Notes: generated from the sequence alone by a model not told the origin. A stretch of 64,000 nt of DNA from Azolla caroliniana (GCA_043228905.1 JBHGNT010000001.1:21824001-21888000); one strand, 5' to 3'; shown: positions 52,044 to 62,349, counted from the first letter of the stretch. A program made the numbers and translations.

Positions 52044-54116
52044 ATGGATAGAGGCATGGCGAGCTCGCTTCCAACAGAGAAGCTCGACAGAACCAACTAT
52101 GCGTCTTGGTCCTACAAGATGCACCAGTACCTGCTTGGGCACGACTACTGGAGTTATGTCGAAGGAGCTAATGACGCGGCACCCGAATCGACACACAGAG
52201 ACTTCTCGTCGTGGGAGCAATCGGCGAGCAGGGTATTATATTGCTTCGCGTCGTGTCTGGGCGAACAACTATTGAGCTATGTTTGGGATGCAAAGTCGCC
52301 GAAGGGTGCGTGGGAAAATCTGAAGAAGATTTTCGCCGCGAGCACCACAACCAAGAAGCTTCAGGTCCGACATGAGTTGAGCAACCTACGACAACGCGAC
52401 TTGTCGGTGGCGGACTATACCTCGAAGATCAAGGATATCTGCGACTCCCTCGCCTCCATAGAGGTGAACATCGAGGAGAGCGAGATGGTCCAGATCTGTC
52501 TCGAAGGTTTGGCGTCGAAGTTCGGAGCGTTCCGGACGGTTGTGTGTACCCGGGAGAATACGCCGTCCTTTTTCGACTTACAGTCAATGCTCCTAGTAGA
52601 GGAGAACCACGCGGGTGCATCTACAAGCACGCACACCGACAACAGAATGTTGTACACGGAGGGAGATAGGCCCCGTGGATGTGGAGGACGAGGCGAATCG
52701 GCGCGCAATGGAGGCGGCCGACGAGATCAAGGAAGAAGGCACCAAAGTGATGCCGACAGCAACTCCGGATCCTCCAGAAATAGGGGGAGTCGAAGCGATG
52801 AGAACCGGCAAGGGAAGGCCATCGCGGAGTGCTGGTACTGTGGCAAGAAAGGCCACAGGGAAAGTGAGTGTTGGAAGAAGCGCGTCGATTCGGAGAGAAC
52901 TGGTTCCGGGAGCGGCTCCAGACATACCAACAAGGGAAATCAGCAGCAATCGCATTATGCCGAAGACTCCGGGAGAGTCGGAGAAGGGACTGCCTTCGTG
53001 ACGAGACACGAAGCAAACTCAATGAAACAGACCACCCTGAGATCGGATGAGGTGTGGTACGTAGACTCCGGCGCGTCAAACCACATGACGAGCCATAAGG
53101 AGTGGTTCTCGTACCTTGAAAAACCGATACAACCTGGAGTAGTCGCAACTGGAGACGACACTCCGCATCCGATCGCGAATGTCGGAGAAGTTCCCCTTAG
53201 CCATGTTGGGCAGAAAGGGAAACTCATGAACGTGCTGCACGTTCCGACAATCACGAAGAACTTGGTCTCGGTCGGACAGATCGTCGACCAAGGGATGGAG
53301 GTTCGGTTTACACACCTCGGGTGCTTCATTGAGGAAGAAGGCCGTGTGATTGCGCAAGGGCGCAGAGACGGGAGGATGTTCATCCTCGACTCCACTGACG
53401 GTGGCACTGCAATGTTCGCGAAGGGACAAAAACCCGAGTCGGACATCGACTTGTGGCACAAGTGGATAGGCCACGTCAACTACCAGCGGCTTCAAGATCT
53501 GCAATCGAAACAGGTAGTGTTCGGATTGCCCAAATTTAGTGGCCGAAAGGCACAAATTTGTGAAGCCTGCCAACTCGGGAAGCAACACCGACTTCCTTTC
53601 CCCAACGAGCGGAACCGGAGCCGGAACAAGCTCGACCTTATACACTCCGATGTGTGGGGGCCGGCACAAAACGTTAGTCTTGGCGGGAGCCGATATTTCG
53701 TCTCCTTCATCGACGACCACACGCGGCACACGTGGATCTACCTCATTGAGAGGAAGAGCGAAGTCTTCGATTGTTTCCGTGACCTCAAAGGGTTCGTGGA
53801 AACGGAAACAGGACGGAAGATCAAGTGCCTGCGGTCGGATGGCAGAAAAGAGTACTTTTCCGGTCAATTCAATGGTTATCTACAACAAATGGGAATTCGG
53901 CGCGAATTCAGTTGTAGATACACGCCAGAGCAGAACGGCGTGGCCGAGAGGAAGAATCGGTCAGTTGTGGAAGCGGCACGGGCAATGTTGGAGGAGAAGA
54001 GCTTGCCCAAGTTCTACTGGGCCGAGGCGGTAAGGACCGCGGTATACATCCAGCACCGGATCGGAGACAAAGTGTCGGCGCACGAGCTGTATTTCGGAAC
54101 GAAGCCGAACTTGTGA
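52044..54116 (+). CDS. CopD gag-protease-integrase (to internal stop)
   Basis: 690 codons from MDRGMASSLPTEKL, 72 bp after the LTR. Gag occupies about residues 1-255 (copia gag blocks NYASWSYKMHQYLLG, FDLQSMLLVEENH). A CCHC knuckle CWYCGKKGHRESEC lies at 263-276. The protease WYVDSGASNHMT has its catalytic Asp at 341. GAG-pre-integrase (WHKWIGHVNY, CEACQLGKQH) follows. The integrase core has HSDVWG (Asp536), RSDGRKEYF and NGVAERKN. It ends at TGA 54114-54116 after KPNL. CopA and CopC have an arginine codon there, and the same frame continues at 54117. Apart from this stop no damage is seen. Confidence 0.93.
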   Translation: MDRGMASSLPTEKLDRTNYASWSYKMHQYLLGHDYWSYVEGANDAAPESTHRDFSSWEQSASRVLYCFASCLGEQLLSYVWDAKSPKGAWENLKKIFAASTTTKKLQVRHELSNLRQRDLSVADYTSKIKDICDSLASIEVNIEESEMVQICLEGLASKFGAFRTVVCTRENTPSFFDLQSMLLVEENHAGASTSTHTDNRMLYTEGDRPRGCGGRGESARNGGGRRDQGRRHQSDADSNSGSSRNRGSRSDENRQGKAIAECWYCGKKGHRESECWKKRVDSERTGSGSGSRHTNKGNQQQSHYAEDSGRVGEGTAFVTRHEANSMKQTTLRSDEVWYVDSGASNHMTSHKEWFSYLEKPIQPGVVATGDDTPHPIANVGEVPLSHVGQKGKLMNVLHVPTITKNLVSVGQIVDQGMEVRFTHLGCFIEEEGRVIAQGRRDGRMFILDSTDGGTAMFAKGQKPESDIDLWHKWIGHVNYQRLQDLQSKQVVFGLPKFSGRKAQICEACQLGKQHRLPFPNERNRSRNKLDLIHSDVWGPAQNVSLGGSRYFVSFIDDHTRHTWIYLIERKSEVFDCFRDLKGFVETETGRKIKCLRSDGRKEYFSGQFNGYLQQMGIRREFSCRYTPEQNGVAERKNRSVVEAARAMLEEKSLPKFYWAEAVRTAVYIQHRIGDKVSAHELYFGTKPNL

Positions 54117-56891
54117 CACTTGAGGGTGTTCGGTAGCATTGCGTATGTGCATGTACCGAAGGAGAAAAGGAGGAAGCTAGACGCAAAGGCCGAGAAATGC
54201 ATCTTGGTCGGTTACTCGGACGAGCAGAAGGGTTATAAGTGCTATAACCCTCGCAACAAACAAGCGCGTGGTAGCCGTGACGTTGTGTTTGACGAGTCCG
54301 CGTCCTGGTACCAGCCCCCGACTCCGAGCCCCGAGTCCAATCCGTGTTCTGACGATGAAGTCAGCGAGGCTGAGATGCCTCCGGATGAGCCCGAAATCGA
54401 GACCCGCGAAGAGAGTTCGATTTCACTCCGCTTAAGTGGACCGATTGGACGACTAAGTCGGTACGACCAGTCCGATGAAGAGCCGGCGAGTAGTGGAGAC
54501 TCGGCCGTGCATTCCCCACGCAGGAAGCCGAGGAGACGGCTTACACGCAAAGAGAAAGGGAAGAAGAAGGTGTCGGATTCTGGCACGGATAGGAACGAGT
54601 CAGACCGACGCGACTCCGACTCCGAGGGAACCGGTGACGGGTCTTTAAAGGTGAAGACCGCGTCGACCGAGAAGGCCTCGACATCGGCTAATGTGAGATT
54701 ACGCCGATCTACCCACCAGAAGAATCCTGTTTTGCGGTTCAGATACAACGAGTACATGGTGCATCATTATGCGTACATGACCCGTGTAGCGGAAGTGCGT
54801 GAGCCGGAGAGCTACGCAGAAGCGGCTAAAGATGCGAATTGGCGTGCCGCGATGGAGGAAGAGATGCACGCATTGGCGGAGAACGAGACTTGGGACCTGG
54901 TTGACGCACCAACAGGGGTAAAACTGATCGGGTGTAGGTGGGTGTACAAGGTCAAGTACAACACCGATGGCTCAGTCAACCGGTACAAGGCTCAGCTAGT
55001 GGCAAAGGGCTACGCGCAAAAACACGGCATCGACTACGATGAGACGTTTGCGCCGGTCGCGAAAATGACGACCGTCCATGTTTTGCTCGTAGTAGCTGCG
55101 GCCAAGGGGTGGCACCTACATCAAATGGATGTAAAGAATGCATTCCTGCAAGGTGACCTTGAGGAACAGGTGTACATGGTACAACCCCCCGGATTTCACT
55201 CTGGAACGAACTCCTCGGCAGTATGCCGACTGAAGAAGTCCCTTTACGGACTGAAGCAAGCCCCGCGTGCCTGGAACGCGAAGATCACGCAACAATTGCG
55301 TCGGATGGGCTTCGTCACGACAAAATCAAACTCTTCCCTGTTCATCCGGAAAGGTCGACTCGGACCAGTTAGTATTTTACTATATGTTGATGACTTGGTC
55401 ATCACCGGCGCCGACCTAGGTGAAATCAACCGCGTGAAGCTCCAGCTTGCGGCATCGTTCGACATGAAGGATCTGGGGGACCTTCATTACTTCCTCGGGA
55501 TCGAAGTGATCCGTACCCCTGAAGGCATATTGATCAGCCAACGTCATTACGTGCTGAGTATGCTCTTCAAATTTGGGATGGTCGACTGTAAGTCTGTCTC
55601 GACTCCTCTGGACAGAACCACCAAGCTTCGTCCCGATACGGGAAAGGTATGCGACCCGACGAGGTTCCGACAAATTGTCGGAAGCCTCATATACTTGACC
55701 ATCACCCGACCCGACCTCAGTTATCCGGTCGGAGTGATCAGTCAGTTCATGGCGGGACCTACCGAGGAGCACCTTCAGTGTGCGCAACGCATACTTCAGT
55801 ATGTCAACGGCACTAAGGACCGGGGATTGCTATATCGGACCGGTGCAACCGCACAGTTAGTCGGCTACACCGATGCTGATTGGGCTAGCAACGCCGCCGA
55901 TCGCCGATCCACGTCCGGATACGCGTTCTCCCTCGGGAGTGCCGCGATCGCGTGGAGCAGTAAGAAGCAGCCGACAGTTGCACTGTCGAGCACCGAAGTT
56001 GAGTACCGAGGAGCAGCTGTCGCGACATGCGAAGCCATATGGTTGAAGTGGCTACTTAAGGACCTACAAGAGGAGGTGTCAGATCCGACGACAATCTACT
56101 GCGACAACCTCAGCAGCATCCAGCTCGCGAAAAACTCCGTTTTCCACGCAAGGACCAAGCACATTGAGGTGCACTACCATTTCGTCCGTGAGCGTGTCCT
56201 TTCCGGAGAAGTCGAACTTCAGTATGTTTCGACGGATCGGCAGACTGCCGACATCTTCACTAAGCCCCTTGGTCTGGACAAGTTGCGGCAATTCTCCGGT
56301 GCGCTCGGATTGTGTCACCTCGACATGCCAAACTTGAGGGGGAGAACAGTCCCGAACGACCAAGAAAAGCAGCAGGAAAGGAGCGGAGGTCGCGACACCG
56401 AGTCGGTTGACTCGGTTGTTGACTCGGTTGTCGAGTTCGACTTCGGATCGGCTGAAGAAGCCGAGGGCGGACCCGCGGAAAAGTTCGAAAGTAGACAGAA
56501 GGGGAGCAGCCGAAGGAGAGAGCCGAAGCCAACCACGCATGGAGAAGATGACGCCACCAAGTGCAAGAAGACCAAAGACGAGTTGGAGACAGCCAACTCA
56601 GACGGGAGTGAAAACCGACCGGAGGTAGCCGAGTCGGTTCAGATGTTTGATTTAGACACGCTGAATCAACCGAGGCCCAAGCGGAAGAAAAGGCAACAGG
56701 AGAAGCGTCAACACCGCAACAATAGAAGAGCTGATAAGGGCCGCATGAGCAGACAAGCCGACCGGAAGGGTCGAAGCGCGCGGGGTCGAACAGGTCGAGG
56801 AGCGCGAGCGAGGCGTGAAGCCAGGAGGAACCGGAGTTGTGAGCCCGAGGATCCCGAAGAGCCTCGAGTTGAGCTTGAGGGGGAGTGTTGA
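54117..56891 (+). CDS. CopD RT-RNase H with C-terminal extension
   Basis: In frame with the upstream part. It opens HLRVFGSIAYVHVPKEK (end of integrase), a variable acidic and basic linker, then [66 protein letters not shown], catalytic YVDD at residues 1114-1117 of the whole polyprotein. RNase H: YTDADWASNAADRRSTSGY, ALSSTEVEYRG, YCDNLSSIQLAKN. After RNase H a 182-codon Arg/Lys/Glu-rich tail runs from 56345 to the end. The final codons TGT TGA are the first six bases of the 3' LTR. Tail and stop position are shared with CopC. Confidence 0.92.
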   Translation, partial: HLRVFGSIAYVHVPKEKRRKLDAKAEKCILVGYSDEQKGYKCYNPRNKQARGSRDVVFDESASWYQPPTPSPESNPCSDDEVSEAEMPPDEPEIETREESSISLRLSGPIGRLSRYDQSDEEPASSGDSAVHSPRRKPRRRLTRKEKGKKKVSDSGTDRNESDRRDSDSEGTGDGSLKVKTASTEKASTSANVRLRRSTHQKNPVLRFRYNEYMVHHYAYMTRVAEVREPESYAEAAKDANWRAAMEEEMHALAENETWDLVDAPTGVKLIGCRWVYKVKYNTDGSVNRYKAQLVAKGYAQKHGIDYDETFAPVAKMTTVHVLLVVAAAKGWHLHQMDVKNAFLQGDLEEQVYMVQPPGFHSGTNSSAVCRLKKSLYGLKQAPRAWNAKITQQLRRMGFVTTKSNSSLFIRKGRLGPVSILLYVDDLVITGADLGEINRVKLQLAASFDMKDLGDLHYFLGIEVIRTPEGILISQRHYVLSMLFKFGMVDCKSVSTPLDRTTKLRPDTGKVCDPTRFRQIVGSLIYLTITRPDLSYPVGVISQFMAGPTEEHLQCAQRILQYVNGTKDRGLLYRTGATAQLVGYTDADWASNAADRRSTSGYAFSLGSAAIAWSSKKQPTVALSSTEVEYRGAAVATCEAIWLKWLLKDLQEEVSDPTTIYCDNLSSIQLAKNSVFHARTKHIEVHYHFVRERVLSGEVELQYVSTDRQTADIFTKPLGLDKLRQFSGALGLCHLDMPNLRGRTVPNDQEKQQERSGGRDTESVDSVVDSVVEFDFGSAEEAEGGPAEKFESRQKGSSRRREPKPTTHGEDDATKCKKTKDELETANSDGSENRPEVAESVQMFDLDTLNQPRPKRKKRQQEKRQHRNNRRADKGRMSRQADRKGRSARGRTGRGARARREARRNRSCEPEDPEEPRVELEGEC
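56333..56344 (+). promoter_or_regulatory. Upstream polypurine-tract copy, CopD
   Basis: CTTGAGGGGGAG directly after RNase H, 541 bp before an identical 12-mer at the LTR. CopA (11139-11150) and CopC (about 40053-40064, minus) have it at the same place. Confidence 0.6.
56874..56885 (+). promoter_or_regulatory. Polypurine tract of CopD
   Basis: CTTGAGGGGGAG abutting the 3' LTR, the expected plus-strand primer site. Confidence 0.85.
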
Positions 56892-57268
56892 GAGACAAGC
56901 TCAACATCGGCCGGATCGGCTGAAGAAGCCGAGGACCGGATCGGTTGGGACCGATCGGTCAGGCCGAGTGCGTAAATCGGGAGGTCGTTAGGAAAGATAT
57001 TCCATGAGGAATATATTTGGGAGTTAGTGTAGGAGCTCTTAAAGAGCATTGAAGTACGGTCAGTACTTCGGTCAGTCCTTCTAGGACTTGTATAGAAGTG
57101 TTCACTGAGCACGTCTTATGTAGAGACTGAGTATTTTGTTGAATATAGTTCTTGTGTTCTCTCTCTGTCTCTCCCGTGTATACTGTGTAAGCTCAAGCTC
57201 TCCATTAAACCTGAGTTTTCTTCCTTCTGTTCGGTCTTCATACTTGCTTCCGCATGTTACTTTTTACA
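56886..57268 (+). repeat. 3' LTR of CopD
   Basis: 383 bp, same length as the 5' LTR, about 15 mostly transition differences. Confidence 0.95.
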
Positions 57269-57273
57269 ATTCC

Positions 57274-58590
57274 TTTGCACAATGGAGACATTTTCTAGAA
57301 GGATTTCCTCATCAAATTCAGTGATCACAAGAACCTAGCCTATTTCTAGAATGCTCATGTATTGGACAGACGACAAGCTCGGTGGGCCCAATTTCTCACT
57401 CATTTCGACTTTAAGATTACATTTCATCCGGGCAAGCAACAAGGGAAGGCAGATGCATTATCACGACGTTCGTATCTAGCACCTCGTCTTGGTGATCCAG
57501 CCTTCGATAATCAAAAGAACGTAATCTTGTGTCCTACACAACTTCAAGCAACTTCGGTTTTTGATACTCCATGGGATTCTAGCATTATTGATATAATACG
57601 TCAAGATATGAAGCCAGATGTCTTTGCTCAAGATATCTTAGATCAGATTGATCCCACTCGAGCATCCTATTCACAGTCACAACAATCAAGTACGGATTAT
57701 CGACAATTCAAATGGCATAATGGATTAATCTTCTTTAAAAATCTTTTGTATGTTTCCAATGGTTCATCTCGCCTTCGAGTCGTACAAATGTTTTATGATA
57801 CATATATAGTTGGACATTTTGGTAGTACTAAAACCTTGGATTTAGTAACTTGATCATTTTTGTGGCCCCATATGCAAAGATTTGTCAAGGATTATGTTCG
57901 TACATGTGATACATGCTGCAGAGCAAAGATGCCCTGACATCATCCATATGGTTTATTAGAAACATTACCAGTTCCAAGCAAGCTATGACAATCTATTTCT
58001 TTGGATTTTATCACAAATCTTCTGAATTATAAGGGCTTCAACGCTATCTTAACAGTGGTTGATCGATACACTAAGATGACACATTTCTTGCCATGCACTA
58101 AAGAGTTCACTAGTGAAGAGACCGCAAGTATCGTTATGCCTGAAGTTTTTCGGCACCATGGTCTTCCCGACACCATCATCAGTGATCGTGGACCTCAATT
58201 CATCTCTAAATTTTGGAAGCATCTCTTCACAATGCTCAAGGCCACTTGCAACCTCTCTTCCGACTACTGTCATGGACACACTATGTTGTGACCACTACCA
58301 TCCCCAAACGGATGGACAAGCAAAACGTACAAATCAAACACTAGAGCAGTATCTTCGGGGTTTCATAAGCTATCAACAAGATGATTGGGCAGATATATTA
58401 CACTTTGCCGAATTTGCATATAATAACTCTATCCACTCCTCTACTAGGGTGACACCATTCTATGTGTATATAGGCTATCATCCTCGCTGGTGTTTATTTG
58501 AAACTCCCGAATTACCCACAAATCCTAGTGCACTAGATCATTTGGAGCAACTACACAAGATTCTAGCCCAACAAAGAAGGACTATGTAGA
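57274..58590 (+). pseudogene. GypF RNase H end and integrase
   Basis: After CopD the reading resumes [51 protein letters not shown]. The integrase zinc region gives [12 protein letters not shown] and YVRTCDTCCRAKM. The core has SISLDFITNLLNYKGFNAILTVVDRYTKM, LPDTIISDRGPQFISKFW, and after a frame slip YHPQTDGQAKRTNQTLEQYL, where the third catalytic Glu is Lys. Then WADILHFAEFAYNNSIHSST. Stops occur at about 57330, 57853 and 57938. Confidence 0.8.
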
Positions 58591-58599
58591 TCAATATCC

Positions 58600-59054
58600 G
58601 CTTCCATTCTGTTTCGACATTGGAGATCGAGTATGGTTATTTTGATGGCACATAAAGACAACCTGACCATGTCCCAAATTGGATTATCAAAGGCTAGGCC
58701 GTTTTATTATTAATGGAAAAATGAATGATGTCACCTTTCACCTTGATCTACCTTCACATTTATAGATACATCCGGCATTTCATAGTTCTCTCCTAGAACC
58801 ATGTTAGAAAAGCTCTATTCTAAATCGTACTACACCACCTCCGCCTCCGATCGAACTTGAAGATGGACCTGAGTATGATTTTGTTGCCATCCTCGATTCC
58901 AAGATAGTTCGTAATAAGCTCTATTATTTGGTGGATTGGTTAGGATATAGTCCAAGCGATCGTACTTGGGAACTAGTCGAAAATGTGGCAAACGCTTGAG
59001 CACTTCTTGAGGATTTCCATTGGTAGTATCCAGATAAATCAGGTTCTTAGTCAA
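58600..59054 (+). pseudogene. GypF integrase C-terminus and chromodomain
   Basis: Broken frames give a GPY-like region (GDRVWL, KLDYQRLGRFIING, FHLDLPSHL, HPAFHSSLLEP). From 58871 to 58998 is EYDFVAILDSKIVRNKLYY followed by LVDWLGYSPSDRTWELVENV. This is a chromodomain, with its aromatic residues (Y, W, W) in place. Chromodomains tether integration to marked chromatin in chromoviruses. A stop follows at 58999. Confidence 0.85.
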
Positions 59055-59094
59055 AGAAGACTAATAAAACTCGTTGTTCAAAGGGGGGAGATAA

Positions 59095-59260
59095 TGTCAT
59101 GATATGGCCCCAAAAGGAATTGAACCGTTAACCGTATGTTACACATGTTGAGGCCATATCACTAGGATAACAATTGTAATAAGAAAGATATTATTTTCAT
59201 TTGTTATTTCATTACAGAAAATTATGTCTATTCTAGATTACTCTAGAACATTCTAGAAAC
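59095..59260 (+). repeat. 3' LTR of GypF, left piece
   Basis: It starts TGTCATGATATGGCC after the purine tract AAAGGGGGGAGATAA. Split by CopE at 59261. The right piece is 63361-63501. Confidence 0.8.
59108..59172 (-). other. tRNA-like sequence in GypF 3' LTR
   Basis: Minus strand TATCCTAGTGATATGG and CGGTTCAATTCC, the partner of 47664-47733. Confidence 0.45.
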
Positions 59261-59794
59261 TGTTGAAATTGAAGCTGACCACAACCGGTTTATACTCTAG
59301 CTTATGAGGGTGCAAAGATTTGAATGAACAGAAAAACAGAGAGCAAAATACAAGTGCTATGACACAAGATGTTTTACGTGGAAACCCTAATAGGGAAAAC
59401 CACGAGAGTCCACAGACTCCGAACTATTTCACTATGGTAAGAGAGAAATACAACAAGAGAACTCACAAGCACCAACCTTGAGTTCGTCTTCTTCGCCTAT
59501 AGATGGCTGCAACAGAGATGCTTTGCATCTCACACACTCTCTCTCACTCACATTTACAATATGAACAACACTATAATGTTTTGTTGTAGTTATATCTATA
59601 CTCATATAACATTCGGGCTTATTTATAAATCTAGCCTAAATAGGCGTAACACAAAACCTATATACAAATGTGGCTGTTTCCAGATGCCTATCTGGACACC
59701 GATCCAGATCCGGTTCTTGTCTTTGTCTTTCCTTCAAATCCGACTGATCCGGCTCGTGCTCTCCTTCCTATTCAGAGGGACCTGTTTCCTAATA
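59261..59794 (-). repeat. 3' LTR of CopE
   Basis: 534 bp. Shares GTTTTACGTGGAAACCCTAAT and the CTCTCTC region with the CopB LTRs. Its start has drifted to TATTAGGAAAC. The purine tract GTGAAGGGGGAGTT precedes it. Confidence 0.8.
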
Positions 59795-60843
59795 AACTCC
59801 CCCTTCACTCCGGCATGGGGTGCTTTGTCAATCTGATCTGTCTTTGACACGCGTCCAACTTCTCCGCCGACAGTACTTTTGTTAGCATGTCTGATCTGTT
59901 CTCCATTGTGTGCACCTTCACTAGAGCAAACTCCTTCTCTTCTACCCTCTCCTAGAGCCAATGGTATCTCTATTGGATGTTCTTTTTCCTTGAGTGGTAG
60001 GCGACATTTTTCGCAAGGTGGATGGAACTTTGGTTGTCGCAGTAGAGTCGGAATTCTTCCCGCCGAATCCCCAACTCCCCAATAAACTCCTTCATCTAGG
60101 TTATCTCCTTGCCGGCTTCTACAACTGCCATATACTCGACGTTCGTAGTCAGCAACTCCATGGACTTCTGAAGCCTCGACTACCACAAGATGGCTCCCCC
60201 TGCATAAGTCAAAACATACCCAGATGTGGACTGACTGGTATCTACATCAGCCGACATGTTCGAGTCGGTAAAACCTTCTAACACGGGATTACCCAAGCCG
60301 ACTCGGAGACACATGCTCGAGGTGCCTCTCATGTATTGGAGTATCCATTTGACCATGGCCAAATGCTCTCTTCTTGGATTGCTCATGAATCGGTTGACGA
60401 CTCTGACTGCGTATCCAATGTCTAGCCTACTACATAGCATCGCGTACATCAGGCTTCTGACTACTAAGGTGTAAGGCATCTTAGCTTTCTCAGTCTTCGT
60501 CTTTGGACATTGTGTCCCGGATAGCTTGTTGTTCATCGGGTGTGTCAAACCAACCGGTTTAGCACTTTCCATGCCGAATCTTTGGAGCACCTTTGTCACA
60601 TATTTTTCTTGTGATAGCCACAATAACTTCTTTGTCCGGTTCCGGACAATGTGCATCCCCAAAATTTGTCTTACCAAACCCATACCCTTCATTGAGAATG
60701 ACTTGTTCAAAGCCTTCTTCAGCGTTCAGATCTTGATATGGTCATGTCCGACTATCACCATGTTGTCCACGTACAACAGGAGAATCATGAAGTCTCCTCC
60801 GTCGAACCTCTTATTCGACTTCTTTGGTCGGTTCTTCATCTGA
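59795..60843 (-). pseudogene. CopE RT C-terminal part and RNase H
   Basis: It starts NKRFDGGDFMILLLYVDNM: motif C reads YVDN. RT motifs A and B are missing, and the acidic linker of the integrase joins straight to this block. Then RQILGMHIVRNRTKK, KVLQRFGMESAKPVG, LMYAMLCSRLDIGYAV, WILQYMRGTSSMCL. RNase H: GFTDSNMSADVDTSQSTSGY, LLTTNVEYMAV, LYCDNQSSIHLAKN. The ending KVLSAEKLDAC and the HPM tail precede the LTR. Several stops and slips. Confidence 0.75.
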
Positions 60844-61707
60844 CTCGGAATCGGATCTATGTTTGGTCGACTGTCTTCTTTTGACTGGTTCCTCCTATTC
60901 CTTAGTCAGTTCTTGACTTTGTCGACTCTCTCCTCGGCCAACCTGACTTCGCGTCCGACTCTGAATTTGGGCGACTCCTCTAGTTCTTCAGTCGGTGTTT
61001 GACTTCTGATTGGTCGGGAGGACGTATCAGACTTCTCTTTCTCCCAGTCGACAATAAGTCTTCTCCTCCATGAAGACTATGCCTCAGCTCTGAATGATCT
61101 TCTTGTCGACTAAGTCCCATAGTTGCTAGCCGAATTCGTTGTTGTTGTATCCCAGAAATATGCATGGCCGAGATTTCGGATCTAGTTTTCCCCTTTGGTC
61201 CTTAGCCACATGCACATAGGCAAGATAACCGAACACATTTAGATGTCGGCATGATACATCTTTGCTGGTCCACACCCTTTGTGGAACATCTCCGTCCAAG
61301 GGTGTTGAGGGTGATCTATTTATCACATCCACTATTGTCATCGACGCCTCAACCCAAAACTTCTTGGACAACTTGGCATGTGCTAACATACTTCAGACTC
61401 TCTCCATGATGGTCTGATTCATCCTCTCAACTAGCCTGTTGAGTTCTGGCATTTTCAGCATGGTATACTCGAGTCAGATTCCCTTCAATCGACAATTCTC
61501 TTCGAACTGTCCTCGGTACTCTCCTCCGTTATCCACTCAAACTGCTTTAAGTTGTCGGTCGGTCTCTCTTTTGACTCTTGCTTGGAACTCCTTGAAGACC
61601 GACAATACCAGGTCCTTGGTCTTCAAGACAGAAGCCCAAAACTTCCGACTACAGTCGTCAATGAAGGTTACAAAATATTGTGAACCGACATGCGTCTTAG
61701 TGTCTAC
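60844..61707 (-). pseudogene. CopE integrase
   Basis: Readings in two frames: LKTKDLVLSVFKEFQARV, AVWVDNGGEYRGQFEE, NRLVERMNQTIMERV, AHAKLSKKFWVEASMTIVDV, then RVWTSKDVSCRHLNVFGYLAYVHVAKDQ. Stops and slips throughout. Colinear with CopB integrase. Confidence 0.7.
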
Positions 61708-62349
61708 CTAGCATACATCAGTATGCATGAGTTCCTGCGACATTCTCTTCCTTGTTAGGGGCCTAGTTTGGAAGGAGGTTATGTTCTGGTTGCCAGCCAA
61801 GCAATTGGTGCACTTCTCAAGTTGCACATTCTTCACCTTTGGAATGAGGTTATCATCGGCAAGTTTCTGCATCCCCTTCTCACTCATGTGACACGACCTC
61901 TTGTGCCATAGCTCACCGGCAGTGTCAGCTGCCACGTTCACTTCCTCCCGACATATTCGGGCATGCATTAGATATAGTGTGTTGGTTTTCCGGGCTCGAT
62001 CCACAATCAGGCTCCTTTTGCAGAACTTCATGACGTCGTTCCAGATGCTACCTATGTAGCCTTCGTCATCCAACCGACCGGCTGATATCAGATTTAGTCG
62101 AACTTCCGGAACATGTCGGACATCCTTCAACACTAGTCGACACCCAGTCGACGTCACCAGACACACATCTCCTATACTGACAATTTGGCATGCTCCATCA
62201 TTTCCCATCTTTACAAGACCATGGTCTCCGGCCTTGTACGATGAGAAGCACTTTCGGTCAGGGGTTAGGTGAAACGACACACCCAAATCGACCACCCATG
62301 TTGATTCATCGTCGACATGATTTAGTTCTTTCTGCTTGTTGATCAACAA
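61708..62349 (-). CDS. CopE protease and GAG-pre-integrase
   Basis: Open for 213 codons. The protease motif reads VVDLGVSFHLTP where CopB has VDSGASFHLT, so the catalytic triplet is altered (D-L-G). VRHVPEVRLNLISAGRLDD and the zinc region ELWHKRSCHMSEKG, LEKCTNCLAGNQN follow, then the integrase start ELMHTDVC. Confidence 0.75.
   Translation of the reverse strand: MLINKQKELNHVDDESTWVVDLGVSFHLTPDRKCFSSYKAGDHGLVKMGNDGACQIVSIGDVCLVTSTGCRLVLKDVRHVPEVRLNLISAGRLDDEGYIGSIWNDVMKFCKRSLIVDRARKTNTLYLMHARICREEVNVAADTAGELWHKRSCHMSEKGMQKLADDNLIPKVKNVQLEKCTNCLAGNQNITSFQTRPLTRKRMSQELMHTDVC

Larger units (their letters stand above)
51589..57268 (+). mobile_element. CopD, nearly intact Ty1/copia element
   Basis: 5680 bp, inserted in the RNase H of GypF with perfect target duplications ATTCC (51584-51588 and 57269-57273). 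Two LTRs of 383 bp each differ by about 15 substitutions and no indels by eye, roughly 4 percent. One polyprotein frame runs from 52044 to 56891 with a single internal TGA. The youngest-looking complete element in the window. Confidence 0.97.

Noticed and set aside
56345-56891. Envelope-like gene at the end of CopD
   Set aside because: The extension is in frame with RNase H, highly basic, and shows no signal peptide or membrane segment.
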